Positions 7,614 to 16,330 of a stretch of 64,000 nt of DNA are shown here, piece after piece. The position numbers were made by a program, and so were the translations under genes. This DNA comes from Sphingomonas kaistensis. GTDB taxonomy: Bacteria; Pseudomonadota; Alphaproteobacteria; Sphingomonadales; Sphingomonadaceae. The first letter of the stretch is position 1. The number at the start of each line of letters is the position of its first letter. Under the pieces are notes generated by a model. That model did not search any database. It had not been told where the DNA came from and saw only the letters and a list, made by a program, of their open reading frames with translations. The stretch lies in contig NZ_JAATJC010000001.1 of assembly GCF_011927725.1 (NCBI RefSeq), forward strand, positions 751,001-815,000, given 5' to 3'.

Positions 7614-8643
7614 ATCCGACCGCCTCGGCAAGGGTGGAAAAGCGGGTGGCGGCAAGCCGCTCGACCAGACCGCGCGCCATGCCGCGGGCGATGCCCGGCC
7701 CGGCGTAGACCATTGCCGAATAGAGCTGGACGAGGTTGGCGCCCGCGCAGATCCGCTGCCATGCCTCGTCGGGCGTCGCGATGCCGCCGGCCGAGATCAA
7801 CGGGACCTGCCCGCCAGTGACCGCATAAAAGGCCTTGAGCTGATGCATCGCCAGGGCAGCGAGCGGGGCACCCGACAGGCCGCCCGTCTCGTCGCGGTGC
7901 CGGGATGAGAGTGGCGGGCGGCTGATCGTGGTGTTGGAAACGATGATCCCGTCGATCCCGTGATCGGCGACCGCGCGGACGATGCGGATCGGGTCGCCGT
8001 CCTCGAGGTCCGGCGCGACCTTGAGGAATATGGGCGGACGCTTGAGCGCCGCGCCCCGCGCCTCGCGCACCGCGGCCAGCAATTCGCCAAGCTCGCCGCC
8101 AGCCTGCAGGTTGCGCAGGCCCGGCGTGTTGGGCGAGGAGATGTTGACCGTCAGGTAGTCGGCGACCGGCGCCATCCGCTGCACGCCCTCGGCATAGTCT
8201 CGGATGCGGTGGGGACTGTCCTTGTTGGCGCCGATATTGACCCCGACGATTCCGCCGCCCCGCCGCGCCTTGAGCCGGGTGAGCGCCGCGTCCTGACCGC
8301 CATTGTTGAAGCCTAGGCGGTTGATCACCGCCGCATCCTCGACCAGCCGGAACATCCGCGGCCTGGGGTTGCCGGGCTGGGCCTTGGGGGTCAGCGTTCC
8401 GACCTCGACGAAACCAAAGCCCTGCCCAAGCATCGCACCGAACACCTCGGCATTCTTGTCATAGCCGGCGGCCAGCCCGACCGGCGAGGGAAAGCGCACG
8501 CCCGCGACCTCGCTCGCCAGGACCGGATCGAACGCTGGGGGCGTGCGGGCCGGAAGCGCCTTCAACGCCGCGATGCTGAGCCCATGCGCGCGCTCGGCGT
8601 CGAGGCTGAAGAAAAGCGGGCGGACAAGGGGGTAGAGGGCCAT
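7603..8643 (-). CDS. pyrD: Dihydroorotate dehydrogenase (quinone), class 2
   Basis: 346 residues. It oxidises dihydroorotate to orotate in pyrimidine synthesis and passes electrons to the quinone pool at the membrane. The N-terminal helical segment (about 1-40, 'LYPLVRPLFFSLDAERAHGL') is the membrane-binding part that marks class 2. FMN and substrate motifs are present: GFNNGG, NISSPNTPGLRNLQ (containing the catalytic serine of class 2 enzymes), SNTT and ISAGGI. The start codon lies back to back with a spurious ATG of the rightward gene; the true start of that gene is 119 bp further on. Confidence 0.95.
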   Translation of the reverse strand: MALYPLVRPLFFSLDAERAHGLSIAALKALPARTPPAFDPVLASEVAGVRFPSPVGLAAGYDKNAEVFGAMLGQGFGFVEVGTLTPKAQPGNPRPRMFRLVEDAAVINRLGFNNGGQDAALTRLKARRGGGIVGVNIGANKDSPHRIRDYAEGVQRMAPVADYLTVNISSPNTPGLRNLQAGGELGELLAAVREARGAALKRPPIFLKVAPDLEDGDPIRIVRAVADHGIDGIIVSNTTISRPPLSSRHRDETGGLSGAPLAALAMHQLKAFYAVTGGQVPLISAGGIATPDEAWQRICAGANLVQLYSAMVYAGPGIARGMARGLVERLAATRFSTLAEAVGSSA

Positions 8644-8675
8644 GACTTCCCGCTGTTGGTCGAAAGGATTCGTGT

Positions 8676-8745
8676 CCGGCCTTGAGCCGGGGTCCGGTCC
8701 AAGCCAAGAAGCAAGGCGCCGGCCGGGTCAACCCCGGCGTGACCA
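8676..8745. repeat. REP-like intergenic repeat, copy 1
   Basis: The 20-base string at 8676-8695 recurs exactly at 52457-52476. It contains a CCGG-CCTTGAG-CCGG palindrome. About 30 bases later there is GGGTCAACCCCGGCGTGAC, which looks like the inverted far end of the same element type. It lies between divergent pyrD and the DUF885 gene, within the possible leader of the latter. Confidence 0.7.
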
Positions 8746-8761
8746 ACCGGAAAGGTCCGAC

Positions 8762-10627
8762 TTGAAGCACCTTCTTCTGCTCGCCTCCACCGCGCTGCTG
8801 GCCGCCTGCGCCACCACCACCCCCGACCCGCTGATCGCGCCGCCGCCCGAGGCCGCGCCGCCCGAAGCCGCTGCGGTGGCCCCCGCACCGATCCCCGCGC
8901 GCAATGCCGAACTGGCCGCCTTCTTCGAGGAATATGACAAGGCGAATCTCGAGCTGTCGCCGCTGAGCAAGGCGTATCGCGGGATCAAGGACGCGGATTA
9001 CGGCAAGTGGGACGAGGTCAGCGACGCCGCCGACGAGCGCGACCGGGCGCTCGACCAGCGCTATCTCGCGGAGATGCGCGCGAAGTTCCCGCGCGCCTCG
9101 CTGAGCCCGGACGACCAGCTTAGCTACGACCTGTTCGAATATCGCATCGCCCGCAGCGATTCGGTGCGGCCGTTTCGTAAGAACGGCCTGATCTTCGACC
9201 AGATGAACGGCGCGCAGAGCGACGGGCCGGCGTTCCTGATCAACATCCACAAGGTCGACAACGTCGCCGACGCCGAGGCCTACGTCAGCCGCATCTCGGC
9301 CATCGCCAAGTTCCTCGACCAGTCGATCGCCGAGGCCAAGGCGCGCGAGGCCAATGGCGTGCTCGCGCCCAGGTGGGTCTACCCTTATGTCATCGCCGAC
9401 AGCCGCAACCTCATCCGCGGCGCACCGTTCGACCGCGGAGCCGACAACGACCTGTGGGCCGATTTCAAGACCAAGGTCGGCAAGCTCCAGACCGACGAGG
9501 CGACCAAGACCCGCCTGCTCGACGCCGGACGGACCGCGATGGTTCGGGACCTCAAGCCCGCCTACCAGCGGGTCATCACTGCGATGCAGGCGCAGCAGGC
9601 CAAGGCGAAGACCGACGACGGCATCTGGCGCTTCGCCAATGGTGCGGCGGAATATCAGGCGCGGACCAGGTTCTACACCACCACCGAGCTGACGCCCGAC
9701 CAGATCCATGACCTTGGCCTCGCGCAGGTCGCGCGCATCCACGGCGAGATGAGCGCGCTCAAGGACCGGACCGGGTTCAAGGGCTCGCTGCAGGACTTCT
9801 TCAAGTTCATGCGCGAGGACAAGCGCTTCTATTACCCGAACACCGCGGCGGGTAAGCAGATGTACCTCGACGAGAGCCTGAGGGCGCAGGCGCAGGTCCA
9901 GGCCGCGCTGCCGCGCTATTTCGGGCGGCTGCCCAAGACCGCGCTGCTGATCAAGCCGGTGGAGCCGTTCCGCGAGAAAAGCGCGGGCAAGGCGTTCTAC
10001 AACGATCCCCCGCCCGACGGCTCGCGCCCCGGCACCTATTACGTCAACCTCTACGACATGAAGGACATGCCTTCGACCGAGGTCGAGGCTTTGTTCTGCC
10101 ACGAGGGCATTCCCGGCCACCACCTGCAGGGCGCTCTGCTGAGCGAACTCGGCAAGGGCGAGGTGCCGCCGTTCCGCCAGTTCAGCGGCTACACCGCGAC
10201 CGACGAGGGCTGGGGGCTCTACGCTGAGAAATTGTGCAAGGAGATGGGCCTCTACCAAGACCCGTATCGCGATTTCGGTCGGCTCCAACTCGAGCTTCAC
10301 CGCGCGATCCGGCTGGTGGTCGACAGCGGCATCCATCACAAGCGGTGGAGCCGCGAGACGGCGATCAAATATGTCGAGGACAATAGCGCCGACGCCAAGG
10401 GCGGGATCGTGAAGGCGATCGAGCGCTACATCGTCTATCCGGGCCAGGCGACCGCCTACATGATCGGCAAGCTGAAGATCGAGGAGCTTCGGGCCAAGGC
10501 CAAGACCCAGCTCGGTGCCAAATATGACGACCGCCAGTTCCACGACACCATCCTGCTCGCCGGATCGATGCCGTTGAGCATGCTGGAAGCCCGCGTCGAC
10601 GAGTGGATCGCCCGCACGGGGGCCTAG
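8762..10627 (+). CDS. DUF885 family lipoprotein, putative metallopeptidase
   Basis: 621 residues from a TTG at 8762, preceded by GGAAAGG. I prefer this to the in-frame ATG at 8642 because translation from TTG begins exactly with a lipoprotein signal (LKHLLLLASTALLAAC). The upstream ATG would translate the intergenic repeat. The DUF885 hallmark HEGIPGHH is at residues 447-454, a metal-binding motif shared with gluzincin-like peptidases. A proline/alanine-rich linker follows the lipobox. The family is predicted to hydrolyse peptides in the periplasm, and substrates are mostly unknown. A second, shorter DUF885 protein is encoded at 58075-59358. Confidence 0.85.
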   Translation: MKHLLLLASTALLAACATTTPDPLIAPPPEAAPPEAAAVAPAPIPARNAELAAFFEEYDKANLELSPLSKAYRGIKDADYGKWDEVSDAADERDRALDQRYLAEMRAKFPRASLSPDDQLSYDLFEYRIARSDSVRPFRKNGLIFDQMNGAQSDGPAFLINIHKVDNVADAEAYVSRISAIAKFLDQSIAEAKAREANGVLAPRWVYPYVIADSRNLIRGAPFDRGADNDLWADFKTKVGKLQTDEATKTRLLDAGRTAMVRDLKPAYQRVITAMQAQQAKAKTDDGIWRFANGAAEYQARTRFYTTTELTPDQIHDLGLAQVARIHGEMSALKDRTGFKGSLQDFFKFMREDKRFYYPNTAAGKQMYLDESLRAQAQVQAALPRYFGRLPKTALLIKPVEPFREKSAGKAFYNDPPPDGSRPGTYYVNLYDMKDMPSTEVEALFCHEGIPGHHLQGALLSELGKGEVPPFRQFSGYTATDEGWGLYAEKLCKEMGLYQDPYRDFGRLQLELHRAIRLVVDSGIHHKRWSRETAIKYVEDNSADAKGGIVKAIERYIVYPGQATAYMIGKLKIEELRAKAKTQLGAKYDDRQFHDTILLAGSMPLSMLEARVDEWIARTGA

Positions 10628-10639
10628 CCCTTCGGGCGG

Positions 10640-10668
10640 TTGTGAATCGGAGTGTTCCGGCCTAAATA
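10640..10668 (+). promoter_or_regulatory. Candidate promoter of the SUF operon
   Basis: TTGTGA (10640-10645) and TAAATA (10663-10668) are separated by 17 bases and lie 19 bp before the regulator's start codon. Matches to the -35/-10 consensus are partial. The -10 lies inside the palindrome described next, which would let a bound repressor block RNA polymerase. Transcription would begin near 10675, giving a very short leader. Confidence 0.4.
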
Positions 10669-10683
10669 GGACCGGAACACTCC
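10649..10683. promoter_or_regulatory. Perfect 12-bp inverted repeat, likely operator of the SUF regulator
   Basis: GGAGTGTTCCGG (10649-10660) and CCGGAACACTCC (10672-10683) are exact inverse copies around CCTAAATAGGA, whose CCT/AGG ends can also pair. It ends 3 bp before the ATG of the Rrf2 gene. Rrf2/IscR-type regulators bind imperfect palindromes near their own promoters, so autoregulation is the simplest reading. An RNA hairpin covering the ribosome site is the alternative. Confidence 0.6.
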
Positions 10684-10686
10684 ACT

Positions 10687-11112
10687 ATGCGATTGACCCA
10701 CCTCGCCGACTATGCGGTCGTGATCCTGACCGCCGCCGCTGCCCGCCCGGGCGACGATCGGCTGAGTGCGTCCGCGCTGGCGGCCGACACCGGCCTGCCG
10801 CTCCCGACCACGCAGAAGGTGCTGGGCAAGCTCGGTAGCGCGGGGTTGCTGACGGCGACTCGCGGGATCGGCGGCGGGTTCGCCTTCAACCGCGATCCGC
10901 AGGCGATCACGCTGGCCGACATCATCGAGGCGGTCGAAGGGCCGATCGCGATGACCCAGTGCAGCGGGTCGGACGAGGTCAGCGACTGCGCGCTCGACAG
11001 CCGCTGCAAGCTGAAGCCGCACATGAACATCGTCAGCCGGACCGTGCGCGAGGCGCTGGCCGGGGTCACTCTTGAGCAATTGGCGTCTGAGCGCCGCATG
11101 GAAGACGCATGA
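10687..11112 (+). CDS. Rrf2 family SUF-system regulator, Fe-S binding
   Basis: 141 residues. The N-terminal winged helix (about 1-75) includes '[12 protein letters not shown]', the recognition helix '[18 protein letters not shown]' and the wing '[13 protein letters not shown]', all typical of Rrf2/IscR proteins. Three cysteines at 92, 101 and 107 match the iron-sulfur cluster ligands of IscR. It resembles the SUF-associated Rrf2 regulators that head suf operons in alphaproteobacteria (TIGR02944-like). It overlaps sufB by 4 bases (ATGA). It should sense Fe-S status and control this operon, acting at the palindrome directly upstream. The regulatory logic (repressor when holo) is inferred from relatives. 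Confidence 0.88.
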   Translation: MRLTHLADYAVVILTAAAARPGDDRLSASALAADTGLPLPTTQKVLGKLGSAGLLTATRGIGGGFAFNRDPQAITLADIIEAVEGPIAMTQCSGSDEVSDCALDSRCKLKPHMNIVSRTVREALAGVTLEQLASERRMEDA

Positions 11113-12590
11113 ACGAAGCGACCACCATCAAGAACCAGGAAGCCCATGACGCGGCCGACAAGCTGGCGACCTACGAATGGGGCTTCGTCAGCGACATCGA
11201 GTCCGACTTTGCGCCCAAGGGGCTGAACGAGGACACCGTCCGCTTCATCAGCGCCAAGAAGGGCGAGCCCGAGTGGCTGCTCGACTGGCGCCTCAAGGCC
11301 TATCGCGCCTGGCTGGAGATGGAGGAGGTCGACTGGGCCAAGCTGACCATCCCGGCGATCGATTACCAGGACGCTTATTATTACGCCGAGCCCAAGCAGC
11401 GGCCGACCATCGCCTCGCTCGACGAGCTCGATCCCGAAATCCGCCGCACCTACGAAAAGCTCGGAATCCCGATCGAGGAGCAGAAAGTGCTCGCCGGGGT
11501 CGAAGGCGCGCGCAAGGTCGCGGTGGACGCGGTGTTCGACAGCGTGTCGGTCGCCACCACCTTCCGTGAGGAGCTGGACCGCGCCGGCGTCATCTTCCGC
11601 TCGATCAGCGAGGCGGTGAAGGAATTCCCCGACCTCGTCCGCAAATACCTCGGCAGCGTCGTTCCGCAGCGCGACAACTTCTTTGCCTGCCTCAACAGCG
11701 CGGTCTTTAGCGACGGCACCTTCGTTTACATCCCCGAGGGCGTGCGCTGCCCGATGGAGCTGTCGACCTATTTCCGCATCAACGCCGAGAATACCGGCCA
11801 GTTCGAACGCACCCTGATCGTCGCCGACAAGGGGTCGTACGTTTCTTATCTGGAGGGCTGCACCGCGCCGATGCGGGACGAGAACCAGCTCCACGCGGCG
11901 GTGGTCGAGATCTTCGCGCACGAGGATGCGGAGGTGAAATACTCCACTGTCCAGAACTGGTATCCGGGCAATGCCGAGGGCGTCGGCGGGATCTACAATT
12001 TCGTGACCAAGCGGGCGATGTGCTCGGGCGCGCGGTCGAAGGTAAGCTGGACGCAGGTCGAAACCGGCAGCGCGATCACCTGGAAGTATCCAAGCTGCAT
12101 CCTCAAGGGCGACGGCAGTGTCGGCGAATTCTATTCGGTCGCGCTGACCAACAACCGCCAGCAGGCCGATACCGGCACCAAGATGGTGCACATCGGCAAG
12201 AACACCCGCTCGACCATCGTGTCCAAGGGTATCAGCGCCGGACGCAGCGACAACACCTATCGCGGGCTGGTGCGGGTGCTGCCGGGCGCGGAGAATGTCC
12301 GCAACTTCACCCAGTGCGACAGCCTGCTGCTGGGTGACCAGTGCGGCGCGCACACCGTGCCCTACATCGAGGTCAAGAACCCGACCGCGACCATCGAGCA
12401 TGAAGCGACCACGTCGAAGATCAGCGAAGATCAATTGTTCTACGCCATGGCCCGCGGGCTCGACCAGGAAGCGGCGGTGGCACTGATCGTCAACGGCTTC
12501 GCGCGGGAGGTGCTGAAGCAGCTGCCGATGGAGTTTGCGGTCGAAGCGCAGAAGTTGCTTGGAATTAGCCTCGAGGGGAGCGTGGGGTGA
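11109..12590 (+). CDS. sufB: Fe-S cluster assembly scaffold protein SufB
   Basis: 493 residues. SufB is the core of the SufBC2D scaffold on which [Fe-S] clusters are built in the cytosol. It shows the conserved beta-helix core ('[16 protein letters not shown]'-like run, '[17 protein letters not shown]', '[15 protein letters not shown]'-like segment), the '[16 protein letters not shown]' loop and the C-terminal '[16 protein letters not shown]' motif shared with SufD. The length agrees with the alphaproteobacterial family. It begins inside the regulator's stop codon and ends inside the start codon of the small low-GC ORF, so the whole operon is likely one coupled transcript. Confidence 0.97.
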   Translation: MNEATTIKNQEAHDAADKLATYEWGFVSDIESDFAPKGLNEDTVRFISAKKGEPEWLLDWRLKAYRAWLEMEEVDWAKLTIPAIDYQDAYYYAEPKQRPTIASLDELDPEIRRTYEKLGIPIEEQKVLAGVEGARKVAVDAVFDSVSVATTFREELDRAGVIFRSISEAVKEFPDLVRKYLGSVVPQRDNFFACLNSAVFSDGTFVYIPEGVRCPMELSTYFRINAENTGQFERTLIVADKGSYVSYLEGCTAPMRDENQLHAAVVEIFAHEDAEVKYSTVQNWYPGNAEGVGGIYNFVTKRAMCSGARSKVSWTQVETGSAITWKYPSCILKGDGSVGEFYSVALTNNRQQADTGTKMVHIGKNTRSTIVSKGISAGRSDNTYRGLVRVLPGAENVRNFTQCDSLLLGDQCGAHTVPYIEVKNPTATIEHEATTSKISEDQLFYAMARGLDQEAAVALIVNGFAREVLKQLPMEFAVEAQKLLGISLEGSVG

Positions 12591-12796
12591 GCAACTCTTT
12601 TCCATCTCGTATCACGGTGACAGATCCCGAGTTCTTTGGCGCGGTTTCGACCTTTGTGGACGGTAATACAGAGTGCTCAGGTTGGCGATTAAGCCACTCT
12701 GAGAGTCTGTTTCAGATCTCAATCGGGTGCGTGGAAGATTATGCGCTTTTGAAGCTGAAGTTCCCACCTCAAGTTCTAGGACTGCGCTTTGCTTAA
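12587..12796 (+). CDS. Unrecognised 69-residue protein, low-GC ORF between sufB and sufC
   Basis: Starts with GTG overlapping the sufB stop by 4 bases and ends 8 bases inside sufC. By my count 103 of 210 bases are G or C (about 49%), against roughly two-thirds in its neighbours, and it uses codons such as TTT, AAT and TTA that are rare nearby. The product has no signal peptide, no transmembrane segment and no motif I recognise. It has two cysteines (at 30 and 48) and a plausible mixed strand pattern ('[16 protein letters not shown]'). The AGGA at 12778-12781, which serves sufC, lies within it. It may be a recently acquired or fast-evolving small gene, or simply a spacer that keeps translation coupled to sufC. 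Confidence 0.45.
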   Translation: MSNSFPSRITVTDPEFFGAVSTFVDGNTECSGWRLSHSESLFQISIGCVEDYALLKLKFPPQVLGLRFA

Positions 12797-13529
12797 CATC
12801 ACCGACCTCCACGCGACCGTCGCCGACAAGCCGATCCTGAACGGCCTCACCCTCTCCGTTCCGGCGGGCGAGGTGCATGCGATCATGGGGCCGAATGGCG
12901 CGGGCAAGTCGACGCTTGCCTACGTGCTCGGCGGTCGGCCGGGCTATGAGGTGACCGCCGGCTCGGTCACGCTCGACGGCGCCGATCTCCTCGCCCAGGA
13001 GCCACACGAGCGCGCCGCCTCCGGCCTGTTCCTCGGCTTCCAGTATCCGGTCGAAATCCCCGGCGTCTCCTCGATGCAGTTCATCCGCGAGAGCCTCAAT
13101 GCCCAGCGCCGTGCGCGCGGCGAAGCCGAGCTGAGCGGCGCCGAATTCATCCGCCTCGCCAAGGCCGAAGCGGGCGAGCTGGGCATGGACGTCGAAATGC
13201 TCAAGCGGCCGGTCAACGTCGGCTTCTCGGGCGGCGAGAAGAAGCGGGCCGAGATGGTCCAGATGGGCATCATGCGCCCGCGCTTCGCGGTGCTCGACGA
13301 GACCGACAGCGGCCTCGACATCGACGCGCTGCGGATCGTCGGCGCGGGGATCAATCGCATCATGCGCGCGCCGGATCGCGGCGTGCTGCTCATCACCCAC
13401 TACCAGCGCCTGCTCGACTATGTGCAGCCTAACCGCGTCCATGTGCTGACCGCCGGCCAGATCACCCGCTCGGGTGGTCCCGAGCTGGCGCATGAGCTGG
13501 AGCGCGGAGGCTACGCCGAGGTCGCATGA
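12789..13529 (+). CDS. sufC: Fe-S cluster assembly ATPase SufC
   Basis: 246 residues from a TTG at 12789, with AGGA 7 bases upstream. The next ATG (about residue 33) would delete part of the Walker A region, so TTG is needed. It is an ABC-type ATPase of the SufBCD complex: Walker A GPNGAGKST (34-42), Q-loop 'FLGFQYPVEIPG', signature FSGGEKKR (146-153), Walker B with D-loop FAVLDETDSGLD (166-177), and switch histidine in 'LLITHYQRLLDYV'. The FSGGEKKR and 'YPVEIPGV' forms are characteristic of SufC rather than transport ABC proteins. It overlaps the small ORF upstream (8 bp) and sufD downstream (4 bp). Confidence 0.96.
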   Translation: MLNITDLHATVADKPILNGLTLSVPAGEVHAIMGPNGAGKSTLAYVLGGRPGYEVTAGSVTLDGADLLAQEPHERAASGLFLGFQYPVEIPGVSSMQFIRESLNAQRRARGEAELSGAEFIRLAKAEAGELGMDVEMLKRPVNVGFSGGEKKRAEMVQMGIMRPRFAVLDETDSGLDIDALRIVGAGINRIMRAPDRGVLLITHYQRLLDYVQPNRVHVLTAGQITRSGGPELAHELERGGYAEVA

Positions 13530-14275
13530 GCGTCGCCACCCTTCCCACCCGCAAGGACGAGGCGTGGCGCTACGCCGACTTCGCCGCGCTCGACCGCGTG
13601 TGGCACGAGCTTGCCGCGCCGCGTGAGATCGTCATTCCGGCGGGTGAGCAGCACCACCACGTACTGATCGCCGGGGCCGAGCCGGTCGAGATCCACCGCG
13701 CCGCCGTGATCGTCGAGACGGGCGCCACCCTGTCGCTGTTCGCGCTCAACGGCTGCACCGAATATGGCCGGATCGAGGTCGATGTGACGGTGCATCAGGG
13801 CGGCCACTTCGACCTCCACGCCGCCAACATCGCCGGCGGAAAGGCGACGCAGGAGATCGTCACGGTCGTTCGCCACGTCGAGCCCGAAGGGACCTCGAAC
13901 CAGGTCGTCCGCAGCGTGCTCGCCGGCACCTCCACCGGCTCCTACCTCGGCAAGGTCGCGGTCGCGCGGCATGCGCAGAAGGTCGATGGCGAACAGTCGG
14001 TGAAAGCCATGCTGCTCGACCGCGGCGCGACCGCCAATTGCAAGCCCGAGCTCGAGATCTACGCCGACGACGTGAAGTGCGCACACGGCGCCTCGGTCGG
14101 AGAACTTGATCCCGACCAACTGTTCTACGCCCTGTCGCGCGGCCTCGACCCGGCCAGTGCCAAGGCGCTGCTGCTCGAAGGCTTCGTGCTGCAACTGTGG
14201 GACGACGCGCCCGAGGATCGCCGCGAGGAGCTGGTGGCGGAGACGCGCCGCTTGCTGCGCGAGGTGGCGCGGTGA
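13526..14275 (+). CDS. sufD: Fe-S cluster assembly protein SufD (short form)
   Basis: 249 residues, clearly shorter than E. coli SufD (about 420), as in many Sphingomonadales. The N-terminus has 'RKDEAWRYADFAALD', the usual start of SufD. The middle is a beta-helix. The C-terminal domain carries 'LEIYADDVKCAHGASVGELDPDQLFY', the conserved SufB/SufD end motif with Cys and His near the SufB-SufD interface. It pairs with SufB to form the scaffold heterodimer. Both ends overlap neighbours by 4 bases. Confidence 0.94.
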   Translation: MSVATLPTRKDEAWRYADFAALDRVWHELAAPREIVIPAGEQHHHVLIAGAEPVEIHRAAVIVETGATLSLFALNGCTEYGRIEVDVTVHQGGHFDLHAANIAGGKATQEIVTVVRHVEPEGTSNQVVRSVLAGTSTGSYLGKVAVARHAQKVDGEQSVKAMLLDRGATANCKPELEIYADDVKCAHGASVGELDPDQLFYALSRGLDPASAKALLLEGFVLQLWDDAPEDRREELVAETRRLLREVAR

Positions 14276-15462
14276 ACGTCCAGGCTCCCATCGCCGCGCC
14301 GCTCGACGTCCGCGACCAGTTTCCGGCGATTGCCGGCTGGCATTATCTTGACAGTGCCGTGTCCGCGCAGAAGCCGCAGGCGGTGATCGACGCGATCACC
14401 AATGCCTATGCCCGCGACTACGCCAGCGTGCACCGCGGCGTCTATCAGCGCAGCGCCGACATGACGCTCGCCTACGAAGCGGCGCGGGCGCGTGCGGGAA
14501 GGTTCATCGGCGGTGCGGCGGAGGAGGTGGTCTTCACCCGCGGCGCGACCGAGGCGATCAATCTCGTGGCCTCGATGCTGCCCCAGGAAGGCCGGAACCG
14601 CGTGCTCCTGTCGGCGCTGGAGCATCACAGCAACATCGTGCCGTGGCAGCTGGCGGGCTACGCAATCGACGTCGTGCCGCTGACCGCCGACGGCCGCATC
14701 GACCTCGACGCGGCCGAGGCGATGGTGAGCGAACAGCATCGCGTGGTCGCCTTCGCGCATGTGTCGAATGTGCTCGGCTCGATCCTCGACGCCAAGCGCG
14801 CAGCGGAGATTGCGCATTCCAGGGGTGCCTTGCTGCTGCTCGACGGTTGTCAGGCGGCACCGCGCGTCGCGATCGACGTCGCGGCGAGCGGCACCGATTT
14901 CTACACTTACTCGGGCCACAAGCTGTACGGTCCGACCGGGATCGGCGTGCTGTGGGGCCGCAAGGCGCTGCTGGACGCGATGCCGCCGTGGCAGGGCGGC
15001 GGGGCGATGATCGACCAGGTCACGTTCGAGCGCACCACCTTCATGCCCCCGCCGCAGCGGTTCGAGGCCGGCACGCCGCACATCGTCGGCGGGATTGGCC
15101 TCGCCGCGGCGATCGACTGGGTCGAGGGCATCGGCGTCGACCGCATCCACGCGCATGAAACGGCGCTCGTCGCCGAGTGCCGCGAGGCCCTGCGCGGGCT
15201 CGGTTTTGTGCGGCTATTCGGGCCCGAGGACAGCGCCGGCATCGTCAGTTTCGAGGTCGTCGATGTGCATCCGCACGACGTCGGCACCATCCTCGACGAC
15301 GAAGGCGTGGCGATCCGGGCCGGGCATCATTGTGCTCAGCCGCTGATGCAATTGCTCGGCGTTCCCGCCACCTGCCGGGCAAGTTTCGCGGCGCATAGCG
15401 ACAGCCAGGACATCGAGGCGCTGGTCGCAGGCCTCCAGAAAGTGAAGCGGATCTTCGGATGA
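14272..15462 (+). CDS. sufS: Cysteine desulfurase SufS (class II, PLP-dependent)
   Basis: 396 residues from the GTG at 14272, which overlaps the sufD stop. An in-frame ATG further upstream would run into sufD and add an unrelated tail. The enzyme takes sulfur from cysteine and hands it on as a persulfide for cluster building. The PLP lysine is K217 in YTYSGHKLYGPTG, and the active-site cysteine is C354 in 'RAGHHCAQPLM', the short-loop arrangement of class II (SufS) enzymes. No SufE or SufU gene is adjacent, so the sulfur acceptor must be encoded elsewhere or SufB receives it differently. Confidence 0.96.
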   Translation: MNVQAPIAAPLDVRDQFPAIAGWHYLDSAVSAQKPQAVIDAITNAYARDYASVHRGVYQRSADMTLAYEAARARAGRFIGGAAEEVVFTRGATEAINLVASMLPQEGRNRVLLSALEHHSNIVPWQLAGYAIDVVPLTADGRIDLDAAEAMVSEQHRVVAFAHVSNVLGSILDAKRAAEIAHSRGALLLLDGCQAAPRVAIDVAASGTDFYTYSGHKLYGPTGIGVLWGRKALLDAMPPWQGGGAMIDQVTFERTTFMPPPQRFEAGTPHIVGGIGLAAAIDWVEGIGVDRIHAHETALVAECREALRGLGFVRLFGPEDSAGIVSFEVVDVHPHDVGTILDDEGVAIRAGHHCAQPLMQLLGVPATCRASFAAHSDSQDIEALVAGLQKVKRIFG

Positions 15463-15929
15463 ACGAACAACGCAAGATCGAAACCGAGGAAGTCGACGCG
15501 GTCGCGTCGCCGCCCAAGGCGCGGGTCGAGCTGGAAACCCCGGCGGAGACCTTTGGGCGCAAGCGCGATTATCTGGCGGGCTTCCTGTCCGAACAACCCG
15601 TCGCGCCGCCGGTGGGTGAATCCGGAAGCGAGCTCCAGGCGGCGATCGTCGAGACGCTCAAGACTATCTACGATCCGGAAATCCCGGTCGATATCTACGA
15701 GCTTGGGCTGATCTACGACGTCTCGGTCACCGATGACGGCGATGCGACCGTGCTGATGACACTTACCACCCCGCACTGCCCGGTCGCCGAGTCGATGCCG
15801 GGCGAGGTGGAGATCCGCGTGCTGTCAGTCCCCGGCGTCCGCGATGCCGAGGTCAAGCTGGTGTGGGATCCGCCGTGGGATCCGAGCAAGATGAGCGACG
15901 AAGCGCGGCTCGAACTGGGGATGCTGTGA
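15459..15929 (+). CDS. SUF-system DUF59/MIP18 family protein (SufT-like)
   Basis: 156 residues. The first ~55 are charged and probably flexible. The rest is a DUF59 domain: 'TIYDPEIPVDIYELGLIYDV', 'MTLTTPHCPVAESMP' with the conserved cysteine, and a 'VWDPPWDPSKMSDEAR' end. Proteins of this family help mature Fe-S proteins, and this form sits in suf operons of many bacteria. It overlaps sufS by 4 bases and touches sufA by 1 base, so it is an integral part of the operon. Confidence 0.9.
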   Translation: MNEQRKIETEEVDAVASPPKARVELETPAETFGRKRDYLAGFLSEQPVAPPVGESGSELQAAIVETLKTIYDPEIPVDIYELGLIYDVSVTDDGDATVLMTLTTPHCPVAESMPGEVEIRVLSVPGVRDAEVKLVWDPPWDPSKMSDEARLELGML

Positions 15930-16291
15930 TGGAAGCGACCACCGCCACCCGGCGTCCGCGCCCCGCCGCCATCACCCTCACGCCGGGCGCCGAGCAACGC
16001 GTTGCCAAGCTGATGGCGCAGGCGCCGGCCGATGCGATCGGGGTCAAGCTGTCGACCCCGCGCCGGGGCTGCTCAGGCCTTGCTTATTCGGTCGATTACG
16101 TCACCGCCGAGGACAAGTTCGACGAGAAGATCGAGACCCCGGGCGGCACCTTCTACGTCGACGGCGGGTCGATCCTGTACCTGATCGGGTCGGTGATGGA
16201 CTGGCGCGAGGACGATTTCACCGCCGGCTTCGTGTTCGAGAATCCCAACGCCAAGGGCAGCTGCGGCTGCGGGGAAAGCTTCACGGTCTGA
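15929..16291 (+). CDS. sufA: A-type Fe-S carrier protein SufA/IscA family
   Basis: 120 residues from the ATG at 15929, which shares a base with the stop codon of the DUF59 gene. The three conserved cysteines of A-type carriers are present: C48 in RRGCSGLAY and C112/C114 in SCGCGESF at the C-terminus. These bind a [2Fe-2S] or [4Fe-4S] cluster or iron for delivery to targets. It is the last gene of the operon. SufA is favoured over ErpA or IscA by context only. Confidence 0.92.
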   Translation: MEATTATRRPRPAAITLTPGAEQRVAKLMAQAPADAIGVKLSTPRRGCSGLAYSVDYVTAEDKFDEKIETPGGTFYVDGGSILYLIGSVMDWREDDFTAGFVFENPNAKGSCGCGESFTV

Positions 16292-16330
16292 CCGTAGGCG
16301 TGGTATAAGCATCGGCAGGAGGACCCTGTC

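Noticed and set aside
8642..8761. ATG start for the first DUF885 gene at 8642
   Set aside because: It would translate a REP-like repeat and put about 40 residues before the lipoprotein signal; the TTG at 8762 fits the signal and a Shine-Dalgarno.
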